A stretch of 64,000 nucleotides of DNA from Novosphingobium nitrogenifigens DSM 19370 (GTDB lineage: Bacteria > Pseudomonadota > Alphaproteobacteria > Sphingomonadales > Sphingomonadaceae). The stretch covers positions 271,538 through 335,537 of the forward strand of contig NZ_GL876935.1 of assembly GCF_000192575.1 (NCBI RefSeq), read 5' to 3'. Both the position numbers and the translations under genes were made by a program. This document shows positions 44,925 to 53,754 of this stretch, in pieces (within the stretch, counting starts at the first letter, position 1; every line of letters starts with the position of its first letter). Below the pieces are notes generated by a model that did no database searches, was not told the DNA's origin, and worked only from the letters and a program-made list of their open reading frames with translations.

Positions 44925-45959
44925 ATGACATTGACGACACCCCGAGCGCATTCCGCCGCCCGGTCCGAAGGACCGACGCGTCGCCGCGTCCTGAGCGGCG
45001 CGGGAGCTGCATTTGCGACGGCGCTTCTGGCTGGATGCGGGCACAAGCCCCATTCGGCGTCCGCCCCCTTGCGCGTTGCCGTGGTCGGAAAAGGAGAAAC
45101 CGACAATCGCCTGTTGTTCAAGGCGGCAGGAATCGTTCCCGATTTCCCGGTCAGTTATGCCGAGTTCGAATCGGGGCATCTGGTCGTCGAAGCGCTCAAT
45201 TCCGGCGCGCTCGATCTGGGCGGGATGAGCGAAATTCCGCCCATTTTCGCGGCGGCATCCACTGTGCAGAGTTTCTCGCAGATCGCGGTCTATCACGGGG
45301 ACGTGAACAATCAGGTGATCCTGGTTCCCAAGGGGTCGTCCATCAACTCGCTCGCCGATTTGCGCGGACGCAAGGTCGGCTATGTTCGCGGCACGACGAC
45401 GCAATATTTCCTGATCCGCATGCTGCAATCGGCCGGGTTGTCATGGGCCGACATCCAGCCGGTGGCGATGACCGTGGCCGATGGCGCAGCGGCCTTTTCC
45501 CACGGCGGGCTCGATGCCTGGGCCATTTACGGCTTTCCGATCGAACGGGCGATCGCGGCCGACGGCGCGCGTATTCTCAAGACCGCACTCGGCTTCCTGT
45601 CGGGCAATTACATCGTCGCGGCGCACAAGGATGCGGTGGCCGATCCTGCTCGCGCGGACCTGATCGCACGCTATTTGCGCCTGCAAAGTCGCGCTTATGA
45701 CTGGGCCGCCGCACATCAGGACAGCTTTGCCCCCGAAGTGGCCAAGGCCATCGGCGTCCCGGTCGAATTCGTCCGAGCCCAGTTCGCCCGCCGCAGCGAC
45801 CCCTGGCAATTGCGCCCGGTGACCGAGAACGCGATCCGGTCACAACAGCAAGTGGCCGACGTTTTCGCCGCCGCCGCGCTGATCCCTCACAAAGTCGATG
45901 TGCGCCCCTTGTGGGACGCTCGCTTCAACGCCCTGCTTTCTGCACCGGAACCCAAATGA
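44925..45959 (+). CDS. ABC-transporter substrate-binding lipoprotein, SsuA-like (aliphatic sulfonates)
   Basis: The 344-residue protein has a twin-arginine-like signal (TRRRVLSGAGAAFATALLAGC) that also holds a lipobox, so it may be a Tat-exported lipoprotein. The body matches the SsuA/NMT1-like periplasmic binding family: VSYAEFESGHLVVEALNSGA, DLGGMSEIPPIFAA, LADLRGRKVGYVRGTTTQYF, and a domain-closing DAWAIYGFPIERA. Family members bind alkanesulfonates, taurine or nitriles. No permease or ATPase gene is nearby. It overlaps the next start by 4 bases. Confidence 0.85.
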   Translation: MTLTTPRAHSAARSEGPTRRRVLSGAGAAFATALLAGCGHKPHSASAPLRVAVVGKGETDNRLLFKAAGIVPDFPVSYAEFESGHLVVEALNSGALDLGGMSEIPPIFAAASTVQSFSQIAVYHGDVNNQVILVPKGSSINSLADLRGRKVGYVRGTTTQYFLIRMLQSAGLSWADIQPVAMTVADGAAAFSHGGLDAWAIYGFPIERAIAADGARILKTALGFLSGNYIVAAHKDAVADPARADLIARYLRLQSRAYDWAAAHQDSFAPEVAKAIGVPVEFVRAQFARRSDPWQLRPVTENAIRSQQQVADVFAAAALIPHKVDVRPLWDARFNALLSAPEPK

Positions 45960-46906
45960 CCCTCGTCATCGCCAGCCAGCTCGAAGCCGATCACAATGCC
46001 GCCATCGCGCGGCATCCGGCCCATCCCGAGGTGATCACCCCGCCCGAGGATGAACCGTGGCGCGTCGCCGACAAGGCCGACGTCCTGATCATCCGTCCCT
46101 CACCCGCATGGCGCAATGCGCCGCGCGACAAGGCGCCGCCGGGATGGCCAGGCCGCATCCGCTGGGTGTTCAGCGCCTCTGTCGGCGTGGATTACTATCC
46201 CGCGTGGTTGTTCGAGGCCCCCGTCGTTTCCTGCGCCAGGGGCACCGCTTCGGAAGAAATCGCCGACTACGTGATTGCGGCCATTTATGCCCGGGCCAAG
46301 AATCTCGCTGACGTCGCGGTCCATTCGGCCGAGCAATGGCAATACCGCGAACTCGGACGGGTCGTGGGCAGTACGATAGGCGTGATCGGACTGGGCGCGA
46401 TCGGAACCGCCGTTGCCCGTCGCGCCGCCGCCCTTGGCGCGCGCGTTCTGGCCGTCCGGCGCAGCCGCAAGGGTGTAGTCGGCGTCATCGGCGTCGAAAT
46501 GCGCGACACTGCCGCCGAGGTCGTGAGCGAGGCCGATCATATCGTGGTCGCGGTTCCCGCCACGCCCGAAACCCGCCACCTCTTCGACGAAGCCTTGCTG
46601 GCCCAGGTCCGTCCCGGCGCGCATCTCATCAATGTCGCGCGCGGATCGGTCGTCGATCAGGAAGCCCTGCGGGTGGCGCTCGACAACGGGCAGATCTCGT
46701 TTGCAACTCTGGATGTGACCGATCCTGAACCGCTGCCTGACGGGCACTGGCTCTACAACCATCCTTCGGTGCTGCTGACCCCGCACCTTTCGTCGAATTA
46801 TACGCTCGCGCGCGGCAATCTGCTCGACAAGCTGCTGGGCGACCTTTCGGCGTTCATCGATGGCCAGAACCCCGCCGACATCGTCGATCGGGCCCGCGGA
46901 TATTGA
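45956..46906 (+). CDS. D-isomer-specific 2-hydroxyacid dehydrogenase
   Basis: The 316-residue protein has the NAD-binding motif GLGAIGTAVARRAAALGARV and the catalytic set of the family: arginine in INVARGSVVD, glutamate in DVTDPEPLP and histidine in TPHLSSN. The N-terminal half is divergent. It resembles the glyoxylate/hydroxypyruvate-reductase-like branch; the substrate is not known. It is coupled by an ATGA overlap to the binding lipoprotein gene. Confidence 0.85.
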   Translation: MTLVIASQLEADHNAAIARHPAHPEVITPPEDEPWRVADKADVLIIRPSPAWRNAPRDKAPPGWPGRIRWVFSASVGVDYYPAWLFEAPVVSCARGTASEEIADYVIAAIYARAKNLADVAVHSAEQWQYRELGRVVGSTIGVIGLGAIGTAVARRAAALGARVLAVRRSRKGVVGVIGVEMRDTAAEVVSEADHIVVAVPATPETRHLFDEALLAQVRPGAHLINVARGSVVDQEALRVALDNGQISFATLDVTDPEPLPDGHWLYNHPSVLLTPHLSSNYTLARGNLLDKLLGDLSAFIDGQNPADIVDRARGY

Positions 46907-46944
46907 GGCGGGAAAAGCGGCATGAGCGGTTCTCATAAGGATAC

Positions 46945-46977
46945 CGGCAAACTCAATTGATATAATAGAGTTTGCCG
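46945..46977 (+). promoter_or_regulatory. Promoter with flanking inverted repeat upstream of the SsuD-like gene
   Basis: CGGCAAACTC (46945-46954) and GAGTTTGCCG (46968-46977) are perfect 10-base arms. The 13-base spacer contains TATAAT (46961-46966, one base into AATAGAG), a consensus -10 box. The AAACTCAA and AATAGAGTT blocks are shared with the site at 44859. An operator that covers the -10 box would be repressed by a bound dimer. Confidence 0.62.
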
Positions 46978-47018
46978 TGTTGCATGATCCCAAGGCCCCG
47001 CAACAGAAAGACTCCGTC

Positions 47019-48107
47019 ATGCCCGTGAAGTTCATCGGCTATATCGGCTTCAACAATTCCTCCGAGATCCACGCCGGCACGCGCAGCCGCATTCTCGACC
47101 GCGACTATGTCGACGCCGCATCCAAGGCGCAGGAAGAAGGCGGTTTCGACCGCGTACTGATCCCGTTCAGCTCCAACAGCCCGGAAAGCCAGATCGTGGC
47201 CGCCCATGCCGCCGCGATCACGTCACGCCTCGGCTTTCTGGTCGCCCATCGCCCCGGATTTACCCAGCCCACTCTGGCCGCCCGCCAGCTCGCGACGCTA
47301 GATCAGCTTTCGGGTGGCCGCATTGCCGTCCACATCATCACCGGCGGCGCGGACGATGAAATGGCCCGCGACGGCGATGTCGGGACGACCAAGGCCGAAC
47401 GGTATGCCCGCACCGACGAATACCTCGACATCCTGAAGCAGGAATGGACCGCCCAGCGCCCGTTCGACCACAAGGGCCGCTTCTATGAAGTGCGCCAGGG
47501 CTTTGCCTCGGTAAAGCCGGACAACCTGCCGATCTTCTTCGGTGGATCGTCACCCGAAGCTATCGACGTCGCCGGTCGCCATGCCGATGTCTATGCGCTG
47601 TGGGGCGAAACGCTCGAACAGGTCGGCGACAGCCTGCACCAGGTGCGTCAGGCCGCCGCCCGGCACGGCCGCACGCCCGGCTTTTCGCTGTCGCTGCGCC
47701 CGGTCATTGCCGGAACCGAAGAAGCCGCATGGAAAAAGGCGCGCGAAATCGAGGACCAGGTCCGCGCCGCGCGTGACGCAGCAGGCCTTCCGACGAGCGA
47801 CCACCGTCCCCCCAATGCCGGATCGCAGCGCCTGCTCGAAACGGCGACCGGAAACCGCCGCGACACGCGCCTGTGGACCGGCGTCGCAGCGCTGACGGGC
47901 GCGGCGGGCAACAGCACCGGCCTTGTCGGCACCCCCGAGCAAGTGGCCGAGGCCATGCTCGAATATTACGACATCGGCATCGATCATTTCCTGATCCGCG
48001 GTTTCGAACCGCTCGCCGACGCGATCGACTATGGCAAGTACCTCATCCCGCTGGTCCGCGAGAAAGTCGCCGCCCGCGAAGCTCAGCCCGTGGCTCTCGC
48101 CGGCTGA
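47019..48107 (+). CDS. FMNH2-dependent alkanesulfonate monooxygenase-like protein (SsuD family)
   Basis: The 362-residue protein is a bacterial-luciferase-fold monooxygenase of the SsuD type. It shows YIGFNNSSEIHAG at the N-terminus, RLGFLVAHRPGFTQPTLAARQ, SGGRIAVHIITGGADDEMARDGD and the late GTPEQVAEAMLEYYDIGIDHF. SsuD enzymes free sulfite from alkanesulfonates with reduced FMN. No flavin reductase gene lies nearby. The start at MPVKFIGY is chosen because the protein core begins there; a GTG at 46977 lies within the inverted repeat and is rejected. Confidence 0.88.
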   Translation: MPVKFIGYIGFNNSSEIHAGTRSRILDRDYVDAASKAQEEGGFDRVLIPFSSNSPESQIVAAHAAAITSRLGFLVAHRPGFTQPTLAARQLATLDQLSGGRIAVHIITGGADDEMARDGDVGTTKAERYARTDEYLDILKQEWTAQRPFDHKGRFYEVRQGFASVKPDNLPIFFGGSSPEAIDVAGRHADVYALWGETLEQVGDSLHQVRQAAARHGRTPGFSLSLRPVIAGTEEAAWKKAREIEDQVRAARDAAGLPTSDHRPPNAGSQRLLETATGNRRDTRLWTGVAALTGAAGNSTGLVGTPEQVAEAMLEYYDIGIDHFLIRGFEPLADAIDYGKYLIPLVREKVAAREAQPVALAG

Positions 48108-48137
48108 TCCGCACGACACGAAAGGACAAAACCAGAC

Positions 48138-48950
48138 ATGGCCACCGTTCTCGAACGCCCTGCCGGATGGCAGGATCACCGTCCCGCCGAAATCAGCGAA
48201 GCCGAATGGAAGACGCGCGTCGATCTTGCTGCGTTCTATCGCATCGCCGCGATCCAGGGATATGACGATTTCCTCTACACCCACATCACCGCGCGGGTGC
48301 CCGGGCCGGACAAGCATTTCCTGATCAACCCGTTCGGCCTGACTTTTGACGAGATCACCGCCTCGAGCCTGGTCAAGGTCGATATCGACGGCACTATCAT
48401 CGGGGACAGCGAATACGGCATCAACTATGCCGGATACGTGATCCATTCCGCGATCCATGCCGTGCGCGAGGATGCCCACTGGATCGCCCATTTCCACACC
48501 CGCGACGGCATGGGCGCGTCAGCGCATGCAGAAGGCCTGCTGCCGATCTCGCAACGCGCGCTCTATATCATTCCGCGCCTTGCCTATCACGACTACGAAG
48601 GCGTCGCGCTCAATCTCGACGAGCGCGAACGGCTTCAGGTCGATCTGGGCGACAAACAGTTCCTGTTGCTGCGCAATCACGGCACACTTGCGCTCGGTGC
48701 GACGCCGGGAGCGGCGTGGAGCGCGATCTATCAGCTGGAAGAAGCCTGTTCGGCGCAAGTCGCCGCGCTTGCCGGTGGTCACGAACACGTCCTGATCGCG
48801 CCTCAGCACGCGCAGGACGAAGCCCTGCGGCAGCTTGCCGGGCGTCCTGAGGCCGCACGCGCAGTCGAAGGACGCAAGCCCCACGACCAGCTCGCCTGGG
48901 AAGCCGTCCTGCGCAAAGTGGCGCGGACCCTGCCCGGCTTCGACACCTGA
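48138..48950 (+). CDS. Class II aldolase/adducin-family protein
   Basis: The 270-residue protein has the class II aldolase fold with the metal-binding histidines in AHFHTRDGMGASAH and a third in LLRNHGTLALG. Family enzymes cleave or epimerise phosphorylated sugars and similar polyols, but this branch lacks clear phosphate-binding residues and its reaction is unknown. It follows the SsuD-like gene by 30 bases and is presumably transcribed with it, so a carbon-chain-processing role after desulfonation is possible. Confidence 0.83.
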   Translation: MATVLERPAGWQDHRPAEISEAEWKTRVDLAAFYRIAAIQGYDDFLYTHITARVPGPDKHFLINPFGLTFDEITASSLVKVDIDGTIIGDSEYGINYAGYVIHSAIHAVREDAHWIAHFHTRDGMGASAHAEGLLPISQRALYIIPRLAYHDYEGVALNLDERERLQVDLGDKQFLLLRNHGTLALGATPGAAWSAIYQLEEACSAQVAALAGGHEHVLIAPQHAQDEALRQLAGRPEAARAVEGRKPHDQLAWEAVLRKVARTLPGFDT

Positions 48951-48998
48951 TCCACACTCGAACCTCGCTCCGGGAAACGCCTTTCCTCCGAGCGAGGT

Positions 48999-50312
48999 TC
49001 AGCCGCGGCGCCAGCGTGCCGCGAAAAAGCCGTCGAGCCCACCCTGTTCGGGGAACATGCCGGGATCGGTACGCAACCATCCCTCGGCCGTCGGCACAAG
49101 ACCTGCGGGCAATTCGTCGGCCGTGACCGGAACCGGGGTCAGGCCTTGACCGGCAAGGCGACGCGCCTGCGCCTCGCCTTCTTCGGGTTCCAGCGAGCAG
49201 ACCGCATAGACGAGCGTTCCGCCCGGTGCGAGCCAGCCCGCCGCACGCTCGAGCAGGCTTGCCTGCAACACGGAAAGCTCCTCGATCGCGGGCATGCGAT
49301 GGAGGACGTCGGGATGGCGCCGACACGTCCCGGTCGCGCTGCACGGCGCATCGACAAGAATGGCGTCGAACGGCGCCTCGGGCTCCCATGTCAGGGCATC
49401 GGCAGCAACGACCGTTGCCGCCAGTCCCGTCCGTTCGAGATTGGCCGACAGCCGTTCCAGACGCCGCGCCGACTTGTCGAGCGCAGTCACCTGCCATCCG
49501 GCTGCCGCGATTTGCAGCGTCTTGCCGCCCGGCGCCGCGCACAAGTCCAGAGCACGCCCCGCCCCTTGCGGTTGCCCAAGCAGGCGCGCGGGGAGTGCGG
49601 CGGCCAGATCCTGTACCCACCATGCCCCTTCCTCGTAACCGGCCAGCGTTTCCACGGCCTGTCCACGGGGCAACCGGACATGTCCCGGCATCAGGCTGGT
49701 TCCGCCCAGTCGCTCGGCCCATTGCCCGGTCGCTTCGCTGTCGGCGAGCGTCAGATCGAGCGGCGGCGGTACCGCGATTCCGGCCGCGATGGCCTGAGCC
49801 CGCTCACCCCAGGCGAGGCCCCAGCGAGCAGCAACGGCCTCGGGCAGGCTCGGCACCGGCGGAAGCAGGTCAGCCCCCTTGTCCGCGCTGCCCACGATCG
49901 TTGAAAAGACCCCATGGGCCAGCCGTCGCGGACCGCCGACCAAAAGCGGCAGCCCGGTCGCGATCACCGCATGGGGCGGCAAGCCGAGCCGCAGCACCTG
50001 TACCAGCATCAGGCGCAGCACCGTGCGCGCCTTGGCATCTTCGGGCAGCGTCAGCCGCGTCGCCCCATCGATCAGGGCATCGAGATCGGCAAGCCAGCGC
50101 AAGGCTTCCTGGGCAATGGCCAAGGCCAGCGCGCGGTCGTCGGCGCGCGGCACCGGCCGCAACAGCGGCGGCGCGGCCTGATCGAGCGGATCGCCCCGAC
50201 GCAGCACCGCGTCGAGCATGCGCAGCGCGGCAAGGCGTGCGCCGCTACCGGGAATTTCGGCGGGCTCGTCGGTTCGGGGAGCGGATTTGCGAGAACGGGG
50301 CGGACGCGTCAT
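48999..50312 (-). CDS. rsmB: 16S rRNA m5C967 methyltransferase
   Basis: RsmB methylates cytosine in 16S rRNA with S-adenosylmethionine. The 437-residue protein has an N-terminal NusB-like RNA-binding domain (residues about 20-150) and the methyltransferase core with LDLCAAPGGKTLQIAAAG, DAPCSATGTCRRHPDV and the catalytic cysteine in LVYAVCSLEPEEGE. The domain order and length fit RsmB. Confidence 0.92.
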   Translation of the reverse strand: MTRPPRSRKSAPRTDEPAEIPGSGARLAALRMLDAVLRRGDPLDQAAPPLLRPVPRADDRALALAIAQEALRWLADLDALIDGATRLTLPEDAKARTVLRLMLVQVLRLGLPPHAVIATGLPLLVGGPRRLAHGVFSTIVGSADKGADLLPPVPSLPEAVAARWGLAWGERAQAIAAGIAVPPPLDLTLADSEATGQWAERLGGTSLMPGHVRLPRGQAVETLAGYEEGAWWVQDLAAALPARLLGQPQGAGRALDLCAAPGGKTLQIAAAGWQVTALDKSARRLERLSANLERTGLAATVVAADALTWEPEAPFDAILVDAPCSATGTCRRHPDVLHRMPAIEELSVLQASLLERAAGWLAPGGTLVYAVCSLEPEEGEAQARRLAGQGLTPVPVTADELPAGLVPTAEGWLRTDPGMFPEQGGLDGFFAARWRRG

Positions 50313-50382
50313 GGCCCCCTATCGTCGCTAATGCCCCATCTGGCAATTGCATTACGACGCGGAAATCCCCATCTGCAAAGGT

Positions 50383-50559
50383 ATGAGCGAACCGATCAAA
50401 CGCGCCACCAAGCGTCCGGAGGAATTCACGCCGCCGCCGCACTGGACCAATCCCCCCGTCCCCGAACCGCGCGCGGTCGAACGGGGCGAGGATCCGGACG
50501 GCCTTGATCCCACGCGTTTCGGCGACTGGGAACGCAACGGTATCGCCATCGATTTCTGA
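50383..50559 (+). CDS. Succinate dehydrogenase assembly factor 4-like (DUF1674)
   Basis: The 58-residue protein ends in the family signature DPTRFGDWERNGIAIDF. Homologues in mitochondria bind flavinated SdhA and protect the complex II flavoprotein; bacterial members probably do the same. The N-terminal part is proline-rich and variable. It diverges from rsmB, with the start at MSEPIKRA. Confidence 0.83.
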   Translation: MSEPIKRATKRPEEFTPPPHWTNPPVPEPRAVERGEDPDGLDPTRFGDWERNGIAIDF

Positions 50560-50598
50560 CGGTTGCAGGCGGCCAGGAAGAGACACTCACCGGGACCT

Positions 50599-52152
50599 TC
50601 AGTTCCCCACCGTCTCCGAAGCCGCCAGCGGCACCAGTGCGTGCCAGCCGATCGCATTGACGGAAAATCCGGCAAGGCCGCTGCGCACCAATGACCAGCG
50701 CAACGGCCGAGCCAGCGGAATGAAGCCGTTCGCCGCAGTGATCTTTGCCTCCGCATCGGCCAGCAGCCCCCCGGCAGCGACCGGGTCGGGCGATGACAGG
50801 GCCTGTGCCAGATCGGCATCCCCTTCCTGACTGCACCCCACGGGATGGGCCGCGCAGCTCATCCGTTGAAGAAACCAGCGCGGACGCGGATAGCGTGCCA
50901 CCGTGTCGAGCAGGACGAGATCGGCCCCCTGCCCCACGGCTGCCCGACGCAAGTCCAGCCCGATCCCGGCCAGATCGTCGTGCAAGTGTTCGAAAATCAA
51001 GGCCGCCCCCGGCCCGTCCGGTAAAGCGATCAGCAGCACCGGCGGTGCAAAGGCGCCTTGCGCCTGAACCTGAACGCCATTTTGACCGCCGACGGGCGCA
51101 ACACTCGCCGGGGCATGCGCCTTGATCCAGCCAGCAACCCGTACCGCGGCCTGTGTGCGCCGCTGATCGAGCGGCAAATCGGCCCAGCGTTCGCCCACCA
51201 GCCCCGGATCGCCTTCCAGACCGGCCGTCACCAGACGCGTCGTCGCCTGCCAGCCGTTCACGCCAAACGCCGCGACCAGCTTGTCCCGGTCGATGGCCAT
51301 GGCCACCGCCTCACGATTCGCAGGGTCAGCGAGGAACCCTTGGGTCGCCGTGACATCGAGACCGAACAGTCCCGGCACCGGATCGAGTTGCAGACTGCCT
51401 CGCGCCGCCCCCACCCGCTCGGCCAGAGGCACGGTATCGTAGGTGCCGCCCAGGACCAGATCGACTTTCCCGGCGACGAACCGGTCGATGGCAAGCTGTG
51501 CCGGGGCGTTGCGGATCGCCAGCGGGCGTTCGGAAGCCGGAGGCGGCTGCAACGGCAAGCCCGGATGATCAGGAGCAACCAGCGAAGCGACGATGCCGTC
51601 GCCTTCCCGGCGCACATCCATCATCCCGGCTTCATGCTGACCATGCGGGCCTGCCCCGATGCCCAATTCAGGCTGCGCCAGCAAGGTGAGGAAATCGGGC
51701 TGCGGCGCGTCGAGATCGATCTCGATCACCCGCCGCGCCATGACCTTGATCGCGCGCACTGTCGGCAAATCGCGCGCGAGGTCCCTGTCGTGCAAATCCG
51801 CGAATGTGCGACGCAAGGCGCTCACCACATCGGGCGCGGCGATCGGCGTGCCGTCGTTCCACACCCCGTCACGCAACCGGAAGATATAACCGAGCCCGTC
51901 GTCGGTCACGATCCAGCGTTCGGCGAGCGCGGGAACGATGCGCCCTTCCGCGTCGAAGCCGACCAGCCCCGCGCGAGTCGCGCCAACGAGGACCGGAGCC
52001 AACGGAGCAACGGAAATGCCGCCCTTTTTCACAGCGCCAGCGTCCGGCACAACCGGCCCGCCATCGATGAGAGCGATTTCAACCGGCCCCGCCGTCGGCT
52101 GTCCGCATGCGGCAGGAAGAAAGGCCAGAGACGCCGCCAGAGCGATCCGCAT
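50599..52152 (-). CDS. ABC-transporter solute-binding lipoprotein, family 5
   Basis: The 517-residue protein has a lipoprotein signal (MRIALAASLAFLPAACGQ, lipobox PAAC) and the family 5 (peptide/nickel type) binding body: LAERWIVTDDGLGYIFRLRD, GVWNDGTPIAAPDVVSALRR, and a C-terminal lobe with many insertions. Such proteins deliver oligopeptides or other polar solutes to an ABC permease, none of which is in this window. The start was set at the signal peptide; the frame runs 45 codons further up. Confidence 0.8.
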   Translation of the reverse strand: MRIALAASLAFLPAACGQPTAGPVEIALIDGGPVVPDAGAVKKGGISVAPLAPVLVGATRAGLVGFDAEGRIVPALAERWIVTDDGLGYIFRLRDGVWNDGTPIAAPDVVSALRRTFADLHDRDLARDLPTVRAIKVMARRVIEIDLDAPQPDFLTLLAQPELGIGAGPHGQHEAGMMDVRREGDGIVASLVAPDHPGLPLQPPPASERPLAIRNAPAQLAIDRFVAGKVDLVLGGTYDTVPLAERVGAARGSLQLDPVPGLFGLDVTATQGFLADPANREAVAMAIDRDKLVAAFGVNGWQATTRLVTAGLEGDPGLVGERWADLPLDQRRTQAAVRVAGWIKAHAPASVAPVGGQNGVQVQAQGAFAPPVLLIALPDGPGAALIFEHLHDDLAGIGLDLRRAAVGQGADLVLLDTVARYPRPRWFLQRMSCAAHPVGCSQEGDADLAQALSSPDPVAAGGLLADAEAKITAANGFIPLARPLRWSLVRSGLAGFSVNAIGWHALVPLAASETVGN

Positions 52153-52314
52153 GTCCGGCACGTATTGCAGAGCCTGTGGTTTCCTGCTCACGCCACCTGC
52201 TGGTGCCTGCACAAATCGCATCATGCCTCGTCCTTGTCGAACGGCACTAGCAGATTTCGCAGGGTGGGTAATGCCAATCTGCAACAAGCCGTGCCGCGCA
52301 GAAAAGCCGCGCTT

Positions 52315-52713
52315 TCAGAGTTTGCGAAGCCGGCTGGGATCGGGCGGCAAGGCCGTCGATTTGAGATAGCGGGGCGTCCCTTCGCCCGCCCCTTGGGGCG
52401 CGGCGCGCACGAGCTTGGGATCGATGTCGTCGAGAAAGGCGATGCCGAAACGATTGTCCTGGATCCATGCGACCCGGCCGGGCACCCAGCCGATGTTCCG
52501 CAGGCTCACTTCGACGCCGATCCCGGCCATGACCTTGACCGTGCCTTCGGCCATCATTCCGCGCGCGGAAAGATTGCGCACTTTGATCCGATGATCCCCG
52601 GCACTGCGTTCCACGCGCAAGTCGGCCATCAGGAACAGGCTGTCCCGCCCGACCTGCCGATTGTCTCCGAGCTGGCGATTCTCGAATTCAGTCACCGCGT
52701 GGTCCTGTCCCAT
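52315..52713 (-). CDS. PilZ-domain protein
   Basis: The 132-residue protein contains one PilZ domain with RDSLFLMADLRVERSAGDHR and VRNLSARGMMAEGTVKV (a DxSxxG-like motif) and IGWVPGRVAWIQDNRFGIAF. It is the second PilZ-type gene in the window and, like the one at 37.8 kb, has no attached output domain. The C-terminal 30 residues are basic and proline-rich. Confidence 0.78.
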   Translation of the reverse strand: MGQDHAVTEFENRQLGDNRQVGRDSLFLMADLRVERSAGDHRIKVRNLSARGMMAEGTVKVMAGIGVEVSLRNIGWVPGRVAWIQDNRFGIAFLDDIDPKLVRAAPQGAGEGTPRYLKSTALPPDPSRLRKL

Positions 52714-53027
52714 TGCCAACAGCCAGAATTGCCGCCCCAACCCCTCAATCCGGGATAGGCGTCGAAACCGAACCGGCGCCCTGCCCCAAGGGGGAGCACA
52801 CGCAGCATTCCGGCTTCATCGGGCTAGCTCGAGATTACAAACGAAATCTTAACAAAAGACCGGGTTCACGGCGCCATGATGCGGCCGGACCGTTTTGACA
52901 CAGTTTCGCGCGCGACGGTAAATCTGCCCCGCAAACCTGCCGACCCCACACCGGCCTGCCGAATGCACAAGAGGGCGGGAATGCGCCCCAAACGCCCCGC
53001 CCCCTCCATGATCCCCGAAGAGGGAAA
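52714..53027. other. Gap between PilZ gene and dksA, no gene seen
   Basis: No frame in these 314 bases looks coding. A GC-rich imperfect hairpin with arms GAGGGCGGG (52971-52979) and CCCCGCCCCCTC (52995-53006) lies just past the dksA stop in its direction of transcription. It is a weak terminator candidate because no T-run follows. Confidence 0.45.
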
Positions 53028-53486
53028 TCAGTTGTCGCGCGATACCTTTTCGCGTCGCTCGTGCGCCTGCTGCGCTTCGACCGTCATCGTCGCGATCGGC
53101 CGTGCGATCAGCCGTCCGAGCCCGATGGGTTCGCCGGTCACTTCGCAATAACCGTATTCGCCTTCATCGATCCGCCGCATTGCGGCATCGATCTTGGCGA
53201 TCAGCTTGCGCTGACGATCGCGGGTGCGCAGTTCGATGCTCCAGTCCGTCTCGCTCGACGCACGGTCGTTGAGATCGGGCTCGCGGATCGGTCCTTCCTG
53301 CAGTGCAGAGAGGGTGTTTTCGGAAGCCGAAAGAATCGACTTCTTCCATTCCAGCAGCAGGCGACGGAAATAATCCTGCTGTGCCTCGCACATATAGGGT
53401 TCATCTTCACTGGGAAGGTAGTCGCCCGGCATGGCCCGGCGAGCCTTTGCCAACACGTCGATTTCGTCACTCAGAACCCCAGCCAT
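53028..53486 (-). CDS. dksA: RNA polymerase-binding transcription factor DksA
   Basis: DksA enters the RNA polymerase secondary channel and acts with ppGpp. The 152-residue protein keeps the coiled-coil tip DLNDRA, with D71, D74 and A76 in E. coli register. The zinc finger is degenerate. Only C114 remains of the four cysteines; the other three positions are T117, T135 and A138 in GYCEVTGEP and ATMTVEAQ. Such cysteine-poor forms occur in alphaproteobacteria. The start at MAGVLSDEID removes a 36-codon non-coding extension. Confidence 0.92.
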   Translation of the reverse strand: MAGVLSDEIDVLAKARRAMPGDYLPSEDEPYMCEAQQDYFRRLLLEWKKSILSASENTLSALQEGPIREPDLNDRASSETDWSIELRTRDRQRKLIAKIDAAMRRIDEGEYGYCEVTGEPIGLGRLIARPIATMTVEAQQAHERREKVSRDN

Positions 53487-53754
53487 CCGGCCCTCCGGTT
53501 TGCGCCTTCCGACCCCGGCCCTTTCGCCTGGCGAACGGACCGGGCTCTTGGTTAGGCGGGCGTATAGGGGGCCGCGCCGCGCCGCACAAGCCATTCATCT
53601 CCGCCCTTTTCTGCACATGAGACACCCTTGCCCCATTTTCACGCAATCGACCGGGATCCCTATTAATCAATTGTTGATCAAACTCGTTGACCTTCTCGAC
53701 GGGGCCTCTGGCATTTTCTGGGATGGGGCCGGACAATTTGGGGAACATGGGGAC

